Positions 20,056-28,810 of a stretch of 64,000 bases of DNA are shown here, piece after piece. The stretch lies in the NCBI RefSeq assembly GCF_034092415.1, contig NZ_CP139304.1, positions 1,873,097-1,937,096 on the forward strand, given 5' to 3'. Position 1 is the first letter of the stretch. Each line of letters opens with the position of its first letter. This stretch comes from Prochlorococcus sp. MIT 1341. Lineage in GTDB: Bacteria; Cyanobacteriota; Cyanobacteriia; PCC-6307; Cyanobiaceae. The position numbers and the translations under genes were made by a program. A model generated the notes under the pieces. It did not search any database. It saw only the letters and a program-made list of their open reading frames with translations, and had not been told where the DNA came from.

Positions 20056-20277
20056 CTAGGTGAACTTCCATACAGCTCCATCTGGAAAACTTGGCCCTAT
20101 ATTTTTATCTTGAGGCTCTTCAAATGAAATTCGCCACTCTGGGACCCTGCAAGTAATAAAGTCTGTACGTTCTATTAGTAAACCTCCTTCGGGACTTTTA
20201 CTGGCCTTGAAGCCTCCCATCCAGAAGCCACCTTTTTCACCACCTTTAAACCAGACCCAAACTGTTTCGTTATTCAT
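20056..20277 (-). CDS. Small conserved hypothetical protein
   Basis: From the ATG at 20277 the product has 73 residues, compact and rich in aromatic residues and glycine (VWVWFKGGEKGGFWMGGFKA at the start, PEWRISFEEP and GAVWKFT at the end). It has no signal peptide or membrane segment, and looks like a small all-beta domain. A TTG two codons upstream is an alternative start. It lies downstream of the flavoprotein gene on the same strand, about 92 bp away. I know of no function. Confidence 0.7.
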   Translation of the reverse strand: MNNETVWVWFKGGEKGGFWMGGFKASKSPEGGLLIERTDFITCRVPEWRISFEEPQDKNIGPSFPDGAVWKFT

Positions 20278-20369
20278 TTGCAATTCAGGAAGTAGGTATC
20301 ACTAAAGGAAAAGGAATTTCCTGAAAAATTTTTCTATTCTTCATGTAGGTCATTTACTTTTAAAGAGAT

Positions 20370-21500
20370 TCATTGATTCTGAAATAATAATCGCTTGATG
20401 ACACGCTGAGCAATATCTCCATAGCTCATTTCCCCAGAAAGAATTTGTGCAATTCTTTCTGGGGCAGTAGGTCTTTTGATCCCTAGTTGATAGCCAACTT
20501 TTGGGAATCTATAGAAAACCTGAGCAATTCTGCTCCCCCATGCCATTGATGCTCCCCAGTCTTTTTGCATGCATTGTGTATAACTAGCTAGAGCATTGTT
20601 GTCACCTTTAAGCCACCTGTTAAGGAAGTGTGCAGCATTGCAGCCACTCATCAGGGCTGGTCTGATGCCTTCTGCTAGGAATGGGTCGCAAAGCGATGCT
20701 GCATCACCTATCGCAACAACACCTTCGCCATGAAGGACATTTTGTCCATTCCAGATACGAAGGTTTGAGTGTTTGCGCTCCCCATCATTAGGATCAAAAC
20801 CAAGATCAGGTAAGAATTTGTCGAGTATTTTTTGACTATCTGCTATTTCACGACCAATAAAAGTTCCTACGCCAACGTTCACGCCGTTGGCAATTGGGAA
20901 GGCCCAAGCAAAGCCATGATGAACTAGTCCAAATTCAAACCTTGCAGAGCCTCCTTTCAAATTTCCTTTTCCATTAAGACGAACTGATGTCGTAACAGCA
21001 TGTTTTTGTTTTTTAGGGCCCAATCCAAACTTCCTTGGCCATTGAGATTTAGACCCATTAGCGATAACTAAGGATCGAGATTCAAATTGTTTGCCATTGC
21101 TGCAGGTTATTTGCCAGGAATCTTTTTCTCTTTCAATCTTTTCTGCAGAAAGAGGTTGCAGCAATTCAGCCCCTTCCAGGCTTGCTTGATTCATTAGGTA
21201 ACAGTCAAGCATTTCCCTACGTACTATCCAAAAGGGAGATGTTTCAGCTAAATCAGCTACCACTCGATCGTCAAGGCACCAAGAGAATTCAACTTTGTTA
21301 ATTACTTCATCAACTGCAGGACTGAGATCAAAAGGGAATAACCTCTGTACAGAAGCTGCCATGCCTCCCCCGCATGCCTTGATTGTATTTGTTGATTTTT
21401 TTTCTATTACAGTAACCTTGTGGCCTGCCTTGGCGAGATGAAAAGCAGCTGATGCACCAGCTGCTCCACCACCAATAATTAAAACATCTCTAGTGCTCAC
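20370..21500 (-). CDS. Geranylgeranyl-reductase-family FAD-dependent oxidoreductase
   Basis: The 376-residue flavoprotein starts with a Rossmann FAD-binding motif ([19 protein letters not shown]), then KACGGGM, and has the second FAD contact in [20 protein letters not shown] (about residue 260). These are hallmarks of the geranylgeranyl reductase family, which includes ChlP, but other family members reduce archaeal or menaquinone isoprenoids or act on unknown substrates. The true chlP is likely elsewhere, so the substrate here is undetermined. Its start overlaps the frr stop by four bases, indicating translational coupling. Confidence 0.85.
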   Translation of the reverse strand: MSTRDVLIIGGGAAGASAAFHLAKAGHKVTVIEKKSTNTIKACGGGMAASVQRLFPFDLSPAVDEVINKVEFSWCLDDRVVADLAETSPFWIVRREMLDCYLMNQASLEGAELLQPLSAEKIEREKDSWQITCSNGKQFESRSLVIANGSKSQWPRKFGLGPKKQKHAVTTSVRLNGKGNLKGGSARFEFGLVHHGFAWAFPIANGVNVGVGTFIGREIADSQKILDKFLPDLGFDPNDGERKHSNLRIWNGQNVLHGEGVVAIGDAASLCDPFLAEGIRPALMSGCNAAHFLNRWLKGDNNALASYTQCMQKDWGASMAWGSRIAQVFYRFPKVGYQLGIKRPTAPERIAQILSGEMSYGDIAQRVIKRLLFQNQ

Positions 21501-22045
21501 ACCTTTAATATATCTGATTCTTTGTCAGCCAAGTGTTTGTCAATTTCGGTTATGAATTTGTTGGTAAGCTTTTGAACATTTTCCTGCTGATCTCTACTTT
21601 GATCTTCAGAAAGCTCACCATCTTTTTCAGACTTTTTGATGCGATCAATCGCATCTCGTCGAATATTTCTAAGAGCTACCTTGCCTTCTTCGGCATACTT
21701 TGAGGCAAGTTTGCAAAATTCTTTACGCCGTTCTTCTGTTAAAGGAGGTACGTTAATTCTAATAATTTTTCCGTCATTGTTAGGAGTAAAGCCAAGATCA
21801 CTTGTTGATATTGCTTTTTCTATTAGAGCTAGTGATCCAGTATCAAAGGGTTGTATTGCAATGGTTTGGGAATCAGGTGTTGAGATGGTCGCCAACGATT
21901 TCAAAGGTGTTTCTGTACCGTAATATTCAACCGAGAGGCGATCAAGTAAGGAGGGGTTGGCTCTTCCTGTTCGGATGGTATTAAAAGTCCTCTGGGCTGA
22001 ATCAACTGACTTTCGCATGTTGGATTCTAGTTCAGTGTTTGACAT
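21497..22045 (-). CDS. frr: Ribosome recycling factor
   Basis: The 182-residue protein splits post-termination ribosomes together with EF-G. It shows the family pattern throughout: [55 protein letters not shown] and [15 protein letters not shown]. Length is typical. It follows pyrH by 48 bp on the same strand; pyrH-frr is a widely conserved bacterial pair. Confidence 0.97.
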   Translation of the reverse strand: MSNTELESNMRKSVDSAQRTFNTIRTGRANPSLLDRLSVEYYGTETPLKSLATISTPDSQTIAIQPFDTGSLALIEKAISTSDLGFTPNNDGKIIRINVPPLTEERRKEFCKLASKYAEEGKVALRNIRRDAIDRIKKSEKDGELSEDQSRDQQENVQKLTNKFITEIDKHLADKESDILKV

Positions 22046-22093
22046 GGGATTGCTAGGTCTAAATTGATGGAATTGGAACGGTTAAATTGATCG

Positions 22094-22807
<714 letters not shown>

Positions 22808-22922
22808 TCAATCCCCTTATCTTGATGACAGTAGCAAGCTTTGGAATGACAGATCTGTAGCCGGATAGTCTTGCTTGTCAAAACTTAGTAAGTCGCTTGG
22901 ATGTAAGAAACAGTTTAGAAAA

Positions 22923-23120
22923 ATGGGTAAGGAAGTTAATAGCTCCTCAGCATTGATGGCTCGATTGACAATTTCGGCACTAGATCGTGTGAGTGAAGAC
23001 CCTTCTTCTTGGAAGAATCCAATAGTACATAGAGCACTTTTAGTAAGTGGTCTTTCGGTTCTTCTTGCAGCAACAAAGCTTTTAGCTGCCGAAGTAGATC
23101 AACAATCTGGTGTTAATTAA
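22923..23120 (+). CDS. Small hypothetical protein with one hydrophobic segment
   Basis: From the ATG at 22923 the product has 65 residues. A short polar N-terminus is followed by LMARLTISALDRVSEDP, a proline-containing turn, and a moderately hydrophobic helix near the C-terminus (ALLVSGLSVLLAATKLLAAE). A TTG at 22875 would add 16 residues. The last four bases overlap the end of cobO on the other strand. I do not recognise the family; a small membrane-associated protein is plausible. Confidence 0.6.
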   Translation: MGKEVNSSSALMARLTISALDRVSEDPSSWKNPIVHRALLVSGLSVLLAATKLLAAEVDQQSGVN

Positions 23121-23806
23121 AACTCAATACCTTTTTGGGCTTTGATGCCTTGTTCTTTGAAAGGGTGATGAACGAGACTCATTTCTGTTACTAAGTCTGC
23201 AATGTCAATAAGTTCTTTTGGAGCACCTCTGCCGGTTAGAACAACATGTTTTAAGGGAGGCCTTTCCCCTAGCCCAATTAAGACTTGATCCAATGAAAGA
23301 TATCCAAGCTTCAGGGCAATATTGATTTCATCCAGTATCACAAGTTTGTGCTCTTTTCTTTTTAAAAAATCTAGAGACTTTTCCCAAGCATTAGCCACTA
23401 AAGAGGCGTCTCTTTCTCTGTCTTGGGTATTCCAGGTAAAACCTTCTCCTAAAGCATGGAATTCCAAGGAATCCCCAAACTTTTCAAAGGCCTTTGCTTC
23501 TCCTGGTTCCCAACTACCTTTTATAAATTGCACAATAGCGACTTTTTCGCCATGCCCAAGAGTTCTAAGAGCAAGACCTAATGCAGCAGTGGTTTTACCT
23601 TTCCCGTTCCCAGTGAATACAAGAATTAATCCTTTTTCTTTTTGTCTAGAGTTTACTCTTTGCTTTTGTATCTTTTGGCGTTGACTCATCCTTTTTTTAT
23701 AACTTAGATCATCCTTATCGGGTGACAACTTTCCTCCTATGCCTAGTTCTAAGGCAGCTTGATCTAAAGAGTTTTCTCCTTCTTCTTGATTCGTTGCATC
23801 AGCCAT
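23117..23806 (-). CDS. cobO: Cob(I)alamin adenosyltransferase (CobO/BtuR type)
   Basis: CobO transfers the adenosyl group from ATP to reduced corrinoid to form the coenzyme. The 229-residue protein has a charged N-terminal extension of about 58 residues, then the modified P-loop VFTGNGKGKTTAALGLA, VAIVQFIKGSWEPGE, and LVILDEINIALKLGYL. It ends with TEMSLVHHPFKEQGIKAQKG, typical of the BtuR family. A long AT-only palindrome lies about 37-69 bp upstream of its start. No cobalamin riboswitch consensus was seen upstream. Confidence 0.94.
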   Translation of the reverse strand: MADATNQEEGENSLDQAALELGIGGKLSPDKDDLSYKKRMSQRQKIQKQRVNSRQKEKGLILVFTGNGKGKTTAALGLALRTLGHGEKVAIVQFIKGSWEPGEAKAFEKFGDSLEFHALGEGFTWNTQDRERDASLVANAWEKSLDFLKRKEHKLVILDEINIALKLGYLSLDQVLIGLGERPPLKHVVLTGRGAPKELIDIADLVTEMSLVHHPFKEQGIKAQKGIEF

Positions 23807-23842
23807 GATTTGGATTCAGGAGTGAATTTTGTAGATAAATCT

Positions 23843-23875
23843 TACTTTATTATATATTGAATATATAATAAAGTA
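23843..23875. repeat. Long AT-rich palindrome upstream of cobO
   Basis: Two perfect 15-bp arms (TACTTTATTATATAT and its complement) flank a 3-nt TGA centre. The element lies between the recombinase stop (24008) and the cobO start (23806), both leftward. It is too AT-rich for a strong terminator stem and lacks a T-tract. An operator or a DNA cruciform is possible; no regulator can be named. Confidence 0.7.
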
Positions 23876-24007
23876 TTCCATTCCACTCCTCTAAGTTACA
23901 AAAAATAAAAGCCAAGGTATGTCTACTTGCAGGTAAAATAGAGTTCTTACAGAGATAGGGGCTCAAGATGATTTGTGATTTGAATATATTAGTGCAACCT
24001 TTAAAAA

Positions 24008-25174
24008 TTAACTAGTAATAATATATCTAGCCAATGCATTGTCAACTGCTTGTTGTTGGTCGCGACGGGTCAGCCAGTGGTGATAAGTTTTTGTGTGAAT
24101 AGAAACAGAATGACCCATCATCCTCGCGGCAACAGTGTCAGGAAGACCAATATGAATTGTTCTTACTGCCCAAGAGTGCCTGAGATCATATGGGGTTAGC
24201 GGTAAATTATATCTACGGAATTGTTCAGAAACACGTCTTCCCACTTGTTGAAGAGTGGTCTTGGCAAGATCAGTATTTATCTCTGGTAATGCTGTTGGTT
24301 CTTCTCCTAGGCGCTCAAGCCCAAATCTTTTAATCCAGTCAGGATGGAAGGGCCAAGCTTGATGTTCACCTGTTTTTGTATTGGGTAAAACTCTGATCAC
24401 CTTGTCCCCATTTTTGGAAAGAGAAGACAAGTCTGAGAAAAATATTTCATGATTTCTTAATCCATAGGTCGCCATAAGGCCATATGCAAGTCTCCAGCGT
24501 GGGTTTGGGATTAGTTCCCAGAATTTGAGGATTAAATTATCATTTGGGAGATGGCGAAAATGGGCTTTATGTAGTCCATATCCTTTTGCTTCTGCTTTCC
24601 AGTCTTTTGGAAGTGCTACTCCAAAGTGACCCGCAAAAGCGCTAAGAGCAGTAGCACACTGTTGCCTACTCCTGGAATTTTCTGAGTAACTTGCGAGAGT
24701 TAGAGATAAGAGATTGGTTGTGAAACCTTTTTGGCTTGTTTTGGCAATTGTTAATAGCCGGTTTATGTAAGGAAGATAAGCCGAAGACCAGGTGGTTTTT
24801 GTTCCTGCTGGCGACTTCCTTCTGAGTGGATTGGAGAAGAAGTTTGTTTTAAATTTTTCAATGGCGTCCTCCAAATCAGACGGAACACTTTTCTTTTGTG
24901 TAGTGTTTGTTTGTCTTTCCCAGTACTTCCAGTCAAATTTGTTGTGCTGTAGTTGCAAAACTACTAGCTCAAGGATTCTTTCAGCTTCTTCCACTCCTTC
25001 TGGTGTTGCTGAAAGGCGGAGGCTAATCCGTTGAACCGCTCTCCTTTCATTGCCATCCTTAGACGGTAATGGCCCTCGAAGGTTAAGTCGTTCTCCTCTT
25101 TGCTCTATTCGCATAGAGCTTCCTTTGCTCGCAAGGGCTAGATTGATTGCTTTCAGCTTTTTGCTGACTGTCAT
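24008..25174 (-). CDS. Tyrosine recombinase / integrase-family protein
   Basis: The 388-residue protein has an N-terminal arm-binding-like region (LSATPEGVEEAERILELVVL), a core-binding region and a C-terminal catalytic domain. Visible catalytic boxes are YGLRNHEIFF (box I Arg), TPYDLRHSWAVRTIH (box II, with Tyr where many have His), ARMMGHS, and the nucleophile in KTYHHWL. It is divergent from hemH with 73 bp between starts. No tRNA, att repeat, excisionase or phage gene lies nearby, so this looks like a chromosomally fixed recombinase rather than part of an active element. Confidence 0.88.
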   Translation of the reverse strand: MTVSKKLKAINLALASKGSSMRIEQRGERLNLRGPLPSKDGNERRAVQRISLRLSATPEGVEEAERILELVVLQLQHNKFDWKYWERQTNTTQKKSVPSDLEDAIEKFKTNFFSNPLRRKSPAGTKTTWSSAYLPYINRLLTIAKTSQKGFTTNLLSLTLASYSENSRSRQQCATALSAFAGHFGVALPKDWKAEAKGYGLHKAHFRHLPNDNLILKFWELIPNPRWRLAYGLMATYGLRNHEIFFSDLSSLSKNGDKVIRVLPNTKTGEHQAWPFHPDWIKRFGLERLGEEPTALPEINTDLAKTTLQQVGRRVSEQFRRYNLPLTPYDLRHSWAVRTIHIGLPDTVAARMMGHSVSIHTKTYHHWLTRRDQQQAVDNALARYIITS

Positions 25175-25247
25175 ATTCGATCAATGCTTTCTGTAGCTTG
25201 ACGTTGATTGGCACTACTCTCAAGTCTTTTTTGCTGATTACATTTCT

Positions 25248-26423
25248 ATGTCTCGTATTGGCGTCCTCTTGCTGAACCTCGGAGGCCCAGAGCGAATTGA
25301 GGATGTCGGACCATTTTTGTTCAATTTGTTTTCTGATCCTGAAATTATTCGGCTACCAAATCCTTCTTTGCAGAAACCCCTTGCCTGGTTTATAAGTTAT
25401 CTAAGGACGGGTAAATCTCAACAGGCTTATAGGGCTATTGGTGGAGGTTCTCCAATTCGGAGGATTACTGAACAACAAGCAAGAGAGTTACAAAGCCAAT
25501 TAAGGCAAAGAGGTATTAATGCGACGATTTATGTGGCGATGCGTTACTGGCATCCTTTTACTGAATCAGCAGTTTCTGACCTTAAGGCCGATGGCATTAG
25601 TCAGGTAGTAGTACTTCCTCTTTATCCGCATTTTTCGTTAAGTACAAGTGGTTCAAGTTTTCGTGAACTAAACAGGTTGAGGGACATTGACCCTGCCTTT
25701 CAATTATTGCCAATTCGCTGCATAAGAAGCTGGTATGACAACCCTGGTTATGTTTCTTCGATGGCAGAGTTAATCGCTGAAAAGATAAAACTTTGTGAGG
25801 AGCCTTCTTTGGCACATATTTTCTTTAGTGCACATGGTATTCCTAAAAGTTATATAGAAGAGGCTGGTGACCCCTACCAAAAGGAAATAGAAGGTTCTAC
25901 TAATTTGATTATGCAAGAGCTTGAGAAGATGTTGGGTTATTCGAATAAATACACCTTGGCTTATCAAAGTAGAGTAGGTCCAGAAGAATGGATTAAGCCA
26001 TATACAGATGAAGTCCTTAAGGAACTAGGCTCAGCAAAGACGCATGATTTAGTTGTTGTTCCAATTAGCTTTGTAAGTGAACATATTGAGACACTTCAGG
26101 AAATTGATATTGAATATCGAGAACTAGCTGCTCAATCAGGTGTAGTTAACTTTCATAGGGTTAGAGCGCTAGACACTTATCCAGCTTTTATATCTGCACT
26201 TGCAGATATTGTGATCGCCAGTTTAGAAGGTCCTGAAATTGCACTTGATGATGCTTCCAGTCTCTCAAAGAAAATAAAGTTGTACCCTCAGGAAAAATGG
26301 CAGTGGGGGTGGAACAACAGCTCTGAAGTATGGAATGGGAGAGTGGCAATGCTTGTATTTTTTGCGTTTTTAATAGAACTTGCTTCGGGAAAGGGATTAC
26401 TCCATTATTTAGGGATCTTGTGA
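25248..26423 (+). CDS. hemH: Ferrochelatase with C-terminal LHC-like segment
   Basis: HemH inserts ferrous iron into protoporphyrin IX, the last step of protohaem synthesis. The 391-residue protein has the catalytic domain ([16 protein letters not shown] at the start, active-site His in [20 protein letters not shown], and [18 protein letters not shown]). A linker and hydrophobic C-terminal helix follow from about residue 345. This tail contains [17 protein letters not shown], the ExxNGRxAM-type chlorophyll-binding motif of cyanobacterial ferrochelatases, which ties the enzyme to the thylakoid and to chlorophyll status. Confidence 0.96.
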   Translation: MSRIGVLLLNLGGPERIEDVGPFLFNLFSDPEIIRLPNPSLQKPLAWFISYLRTGKSQQAYRAIGGGSPIRRITEQQARELQSQLRQRGINATIYVAMRYWHPFTESAVSDLKADGISQVVVLPLYPHFSLSTSGSSFRELNRLRDIDPAFQLLPIRCIRSWYDNPGYVSSMAELIAEKIKLCEEPSLAHIFFSAHGIPKSYIEEAGDPYQKEIEGSTNLIMQELEKMLGYSNKYTLAYQSRVGPEEWIKPYTDEVLKELGSAKTHDLVVVPISFVSEHIETLQEIDIEYRELAAQSGVVNFHRVRALDTYPAFISALADIVIASLEGPEIALDDASSLSKKIKLYPQEKWQWGWNNSSEVWNGRVAMLVFFAFLIELASGKGLLHYLGIL

Positions 26424-26574
26424 TTTTTGCTTCCATTAAGAAAATTCTGGGAATGCTTGGCTTTAGTCGCGAAGTGAGAAAATCAGGCTCAATTTGAATT
26501 TAATTGGTAAATCTTCTTTGCCTCTTGGTATTTGGCGCCTAATCTTAAAAAATAAATCCTTTCTCGCTTTTGTA

Positions 26575-28428
26575 GTGACTCTGACCTCATCTATTGGGAA
26601 TCTGCGAAAACGTGATCACCAAGAATCTCGCAGAATTACTGGTGCTGAAGCCTTGATGGATTCTTTGCGTAGGCATAGTGTTCAGGTTGTTTTTGGTTAC
26701 CCAGGAGGAGCAATTCTTCCTATCTATGACGCAGTGCATCATGCAGAGAAGGAAGGATGGCTTAAACATGTGCTTGTAAGACATGAGCAGGGTGGTACCC
26801 ATGCTGCTGATGGCTATGCGAGGGCTACAGGAAAGGTTGGAGTGTGTTTTGGCACTTCTGGCCCTGGTGCGACCAATTTGGTTACAGGGATAGCGACTGC
26901 TCAAATGGACTCTGTTCCAATGGTTGTCGTAACTGGACAAGTCCCTCGACCTTCTATTGGAACAGATGCCTTTCAGGAGACTGATATTTTTGGAATTACT
27001 CTTCCGATTGTTAAGCATTCATGGGTAGTTCGCGACCCTTCTGATCTAGCAACTGTTGTTGCACAGGCTTTTTATATTGCCTCTACTGGTAGACCAGGAC
27101 CTGTCTTGATTGATATACCTAAGGATGTAGGTCAGGAGTTGTTTGATTACATTCCTGTTGAACCTGGAACTATTATCCCTAGAGGATTCAAACTTTCACC
27201 TGAACCTTCAGATTCATCTATTGAGGAAGCCTTAGATCTAATAAATCGAGCTGAGCGTCCACTTTTATATGTAGGTGGTGGAGTTATATCTGCTAATGCT
27301 CATGAAAGCCTTGAAGCATTTGCTTTACGCCATCAACTACCTGTTACTACAACATTGATGGGTAAGGGGGCTTTTGATGAGAATCAACCTCTTTCAGTTG
27401 GCATGCTTGGAATGCATGGAACAGCTTATGCAAATTTTGCTGTTACCGAATGCGATTTATTGATAGCAGTAGGTGCGAGATTTGATGACAGAGTTACTGG
27501 AAAGCTTGATACATTTGCTCCTCGTGCAAAGGTGATTCATTTTGAGATTGATCCTGCTGAGGTAGGTAAGAATAGGCGAGCTAATTTATCTATTGTCGGT
27601 GATGTTAGAGTTAGTTTGAAAAAGCTACTTGAGTTAAGTAAGCAACAAAAAATCAATGTGAATACTTTACCTTGGCTTAAGCAAATAGATTCTTGGAAGA
27701 CTCGTTATCCACTTTTTACACCACCAGAAGATGGTGCCATTTACCCACAGGAGGTGTTGCTTGCTTTGAAGGGGATAGCATCAGATGCGTTTGTAACTAC
27801 TGATGTAGGCCAACATCAAATGTGGGCAGCTCAATATCTAAGCAATAAGGCAAGACATTGGATTAGTAGTGGAGGACTTGGAACAATGGGATATGGAATG
27901 CCTGCTGCCTTGGGGGTTCAAATCGCATTCCCAAATGAAAAGGTAGTTTGTATAGCCGGAGATGCGAGCATTCTTATGAATATTCAAGAGTTAGGAACTA
28001 TTGCCCAATACAATCTTCCCGTAAAAGTGGTCATAGTAAATAATCACTGGCAAGGGATGGTTCGTCAGTGGCAAGAAAGCTTTTACAATGAGCGTTATTC
28101 TGCATCGGACATGCTTTTGGGAATGCCCGACTTCATTGCCTTAGCTAAATCCTTTGGGTTAGGAGGTGTTTTGATCTCTGAGAGGAAGGATTTAACCTCT
28201 GAGTTAGAAAAGGCTTTTGCAGAAGAAGGCCCCATGTTGATTGATGTACATGTAAGAAGAGATGAAAATTGTTATCCAATGGTTCCTCCAGGTAAAAGTA
28301 ATGCTCAGATGGTTGGCTTGCCTACTGATCCCGAGCAGATTGTAGATAAGCATCATGAATGTTCTTCGTGCGGTTTAATCAATTCTACGGATCATCGTTA
28401 TTGTTCTGGATGTGGGGCTTTGCTTTGA
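26575..28428 (+). CDS. ilvB: Acetolactate synthase large subunit with C-terminal zinc-ribbon-like tail
   Basis: IlvB makes acetolactate or acetohydroxybutyrate, the entry step to branched-chain amino acids, using ThDP. The catalytic Glu-containing VRHEQGGTHAADGYARA, FAD region (ECDLLIAVGARFDDRV) and the ThDP/Mg motif (GDASILMNIQEL to NNHWQGMVRQWQ) are intact. The probable start is GTG 26575; a TTG at 26494 would add 27 residues without homology. The C-terminus carries an unusual CSSCG ... CSGCG pair (CxxC-x10-CxxC) after residue 600, resembling a zinc ribbon. No ilvN is adjacent. Confidence 0.95.
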   Translation: MTLTSSIGNLRKRDHQESRRITGAEALMDSLRRHSVQVVFGYPGGAILPIYDAVHHAEKEGWLKHVLVRHEQGGTHAADGYARATGKVGVCFGTSGPGATNLVTGIATAQMDSVPMVVVTGQVPRPSIGTDAFQETDIFGITLPIVKHSWVVRDPSDLATVVAQAFYIASTGRPGPVLIDIPKDVGQELFDYIPVEPGTIIPRGFKLSPEPSDSSIEEALDLINRAERPLLYVGGGVISANAHESLEAFALRHQLPVTTTLMGKGAFDENQPLSVGMLGMHGTAYANFAVTECDLLIAVGARFDDRVTGKLDTFAPRAKVIHFEIDPAEVGKNRRANLSIVGDVRVSLKKLLELSKQQKINVNTLPWLKQIDSWKTRYPLFTPPEDGAIYPQEVLLALKGIASDAFVTTDVGQHQMWAAQYLSNKARHWISSGGLGTMGYGMPAALGVQIAFPNEKVVCIAGDASILMNIQELGTIAQYNLPVKVVIVNNHWQGMVRQWQESFYNERYSASDMLLGMPDFIALAKSFGLGGVLISERKDLTSELEKAFAEEGPMLIDVHVRRDENCYPMVPPGKSNAQMVGLPTDPEQIVDKHHECSSCGLINSTDHRYCSGCGALL

Positions 28429-28787
28429 TACTTAGAGGAGTTATTAGATATGCTTTTCCTTTCTTAATGTTTTTATTTTTGTTGTTAATTCCATTGCAAT
28501 TATTTGCGGCAGAAGTACTTCAGATTAGAACCTCAATGGTTTTGCAAATTGGCGATCAGAATAGAAGTTATTCAGTTCGTTTGGCTTGCTTGGATGTAGA
28601 CCCTTCTGATGAAAGAAAGGCAAGAGAGTTTTTGAAGTCAAAATTACCCAGAGGTAAGAAAATAAATTTCAAACCTAAAGGTGTAGTTGATGGTTCTCTT
28701 TTGGCAATAGTTACACCTATTGGGATGGAAAAGGATGTTTCTAGACAGCTTATTGATGCTAATCTTGGGAACTCTTTGTGTGATTAA
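28425..28787 (+). CDS. Secreted nuclease-like (SNase-fold) small protein
   Basis: A TTG overlapping the ilvB stop (TTGA) gives 120 residues with a good signal peptide: basic start (RGVIRYAF), hydrophobic core, cleavage near LFAAEV. The mature part (SVRLACLDVDPSDERKAREF, LKSKLPRGKKINFKP, VSRQLIDANLGNSL) follows the outline of staphylococcal-nuclease/thermonuclease domains, but the catalytic Arg and Glu pattern is incomplete. It may be a non-catalytic relative. An ATG at 28467 is an alternative start that would shorten the signal peptide. Confidence 0.65.
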   Translation: MILRGVIRYAFPFLMFLFLLLIPLQLFAAEVLQIRTSMVLQIGDQNRSYSVRLACLDVDPSDERKAREFLKSKLPRGKKINFKPKGVVDGSLLAIVTPIGMEKDVSRQLIDANLGNSLCD

Positions 28788-28810
28788 TTTATCGACTTCT
28801 TTAGGTTAAC

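Noticed and set aside
23843..23875. Palindrome as a rho-independent terminator for the recombinase gene
   Set aside because: The stem is nearly all A/T, no T-tract follows in the leftward direction, and it lies about 130 bp from the stop.
23807..24007. Cobalamin riboswitch upstream of cobO
   Set aside because: No B12-box-like conserved element could be recognised in the 200-bp leader.
24008..25174. Prophage or genomic island around the integrase
   Set aside because: Neighbouring genes (cobO, hemH) are core metabolic genes, and no tRNA, att repeats or phage structural genes are present.
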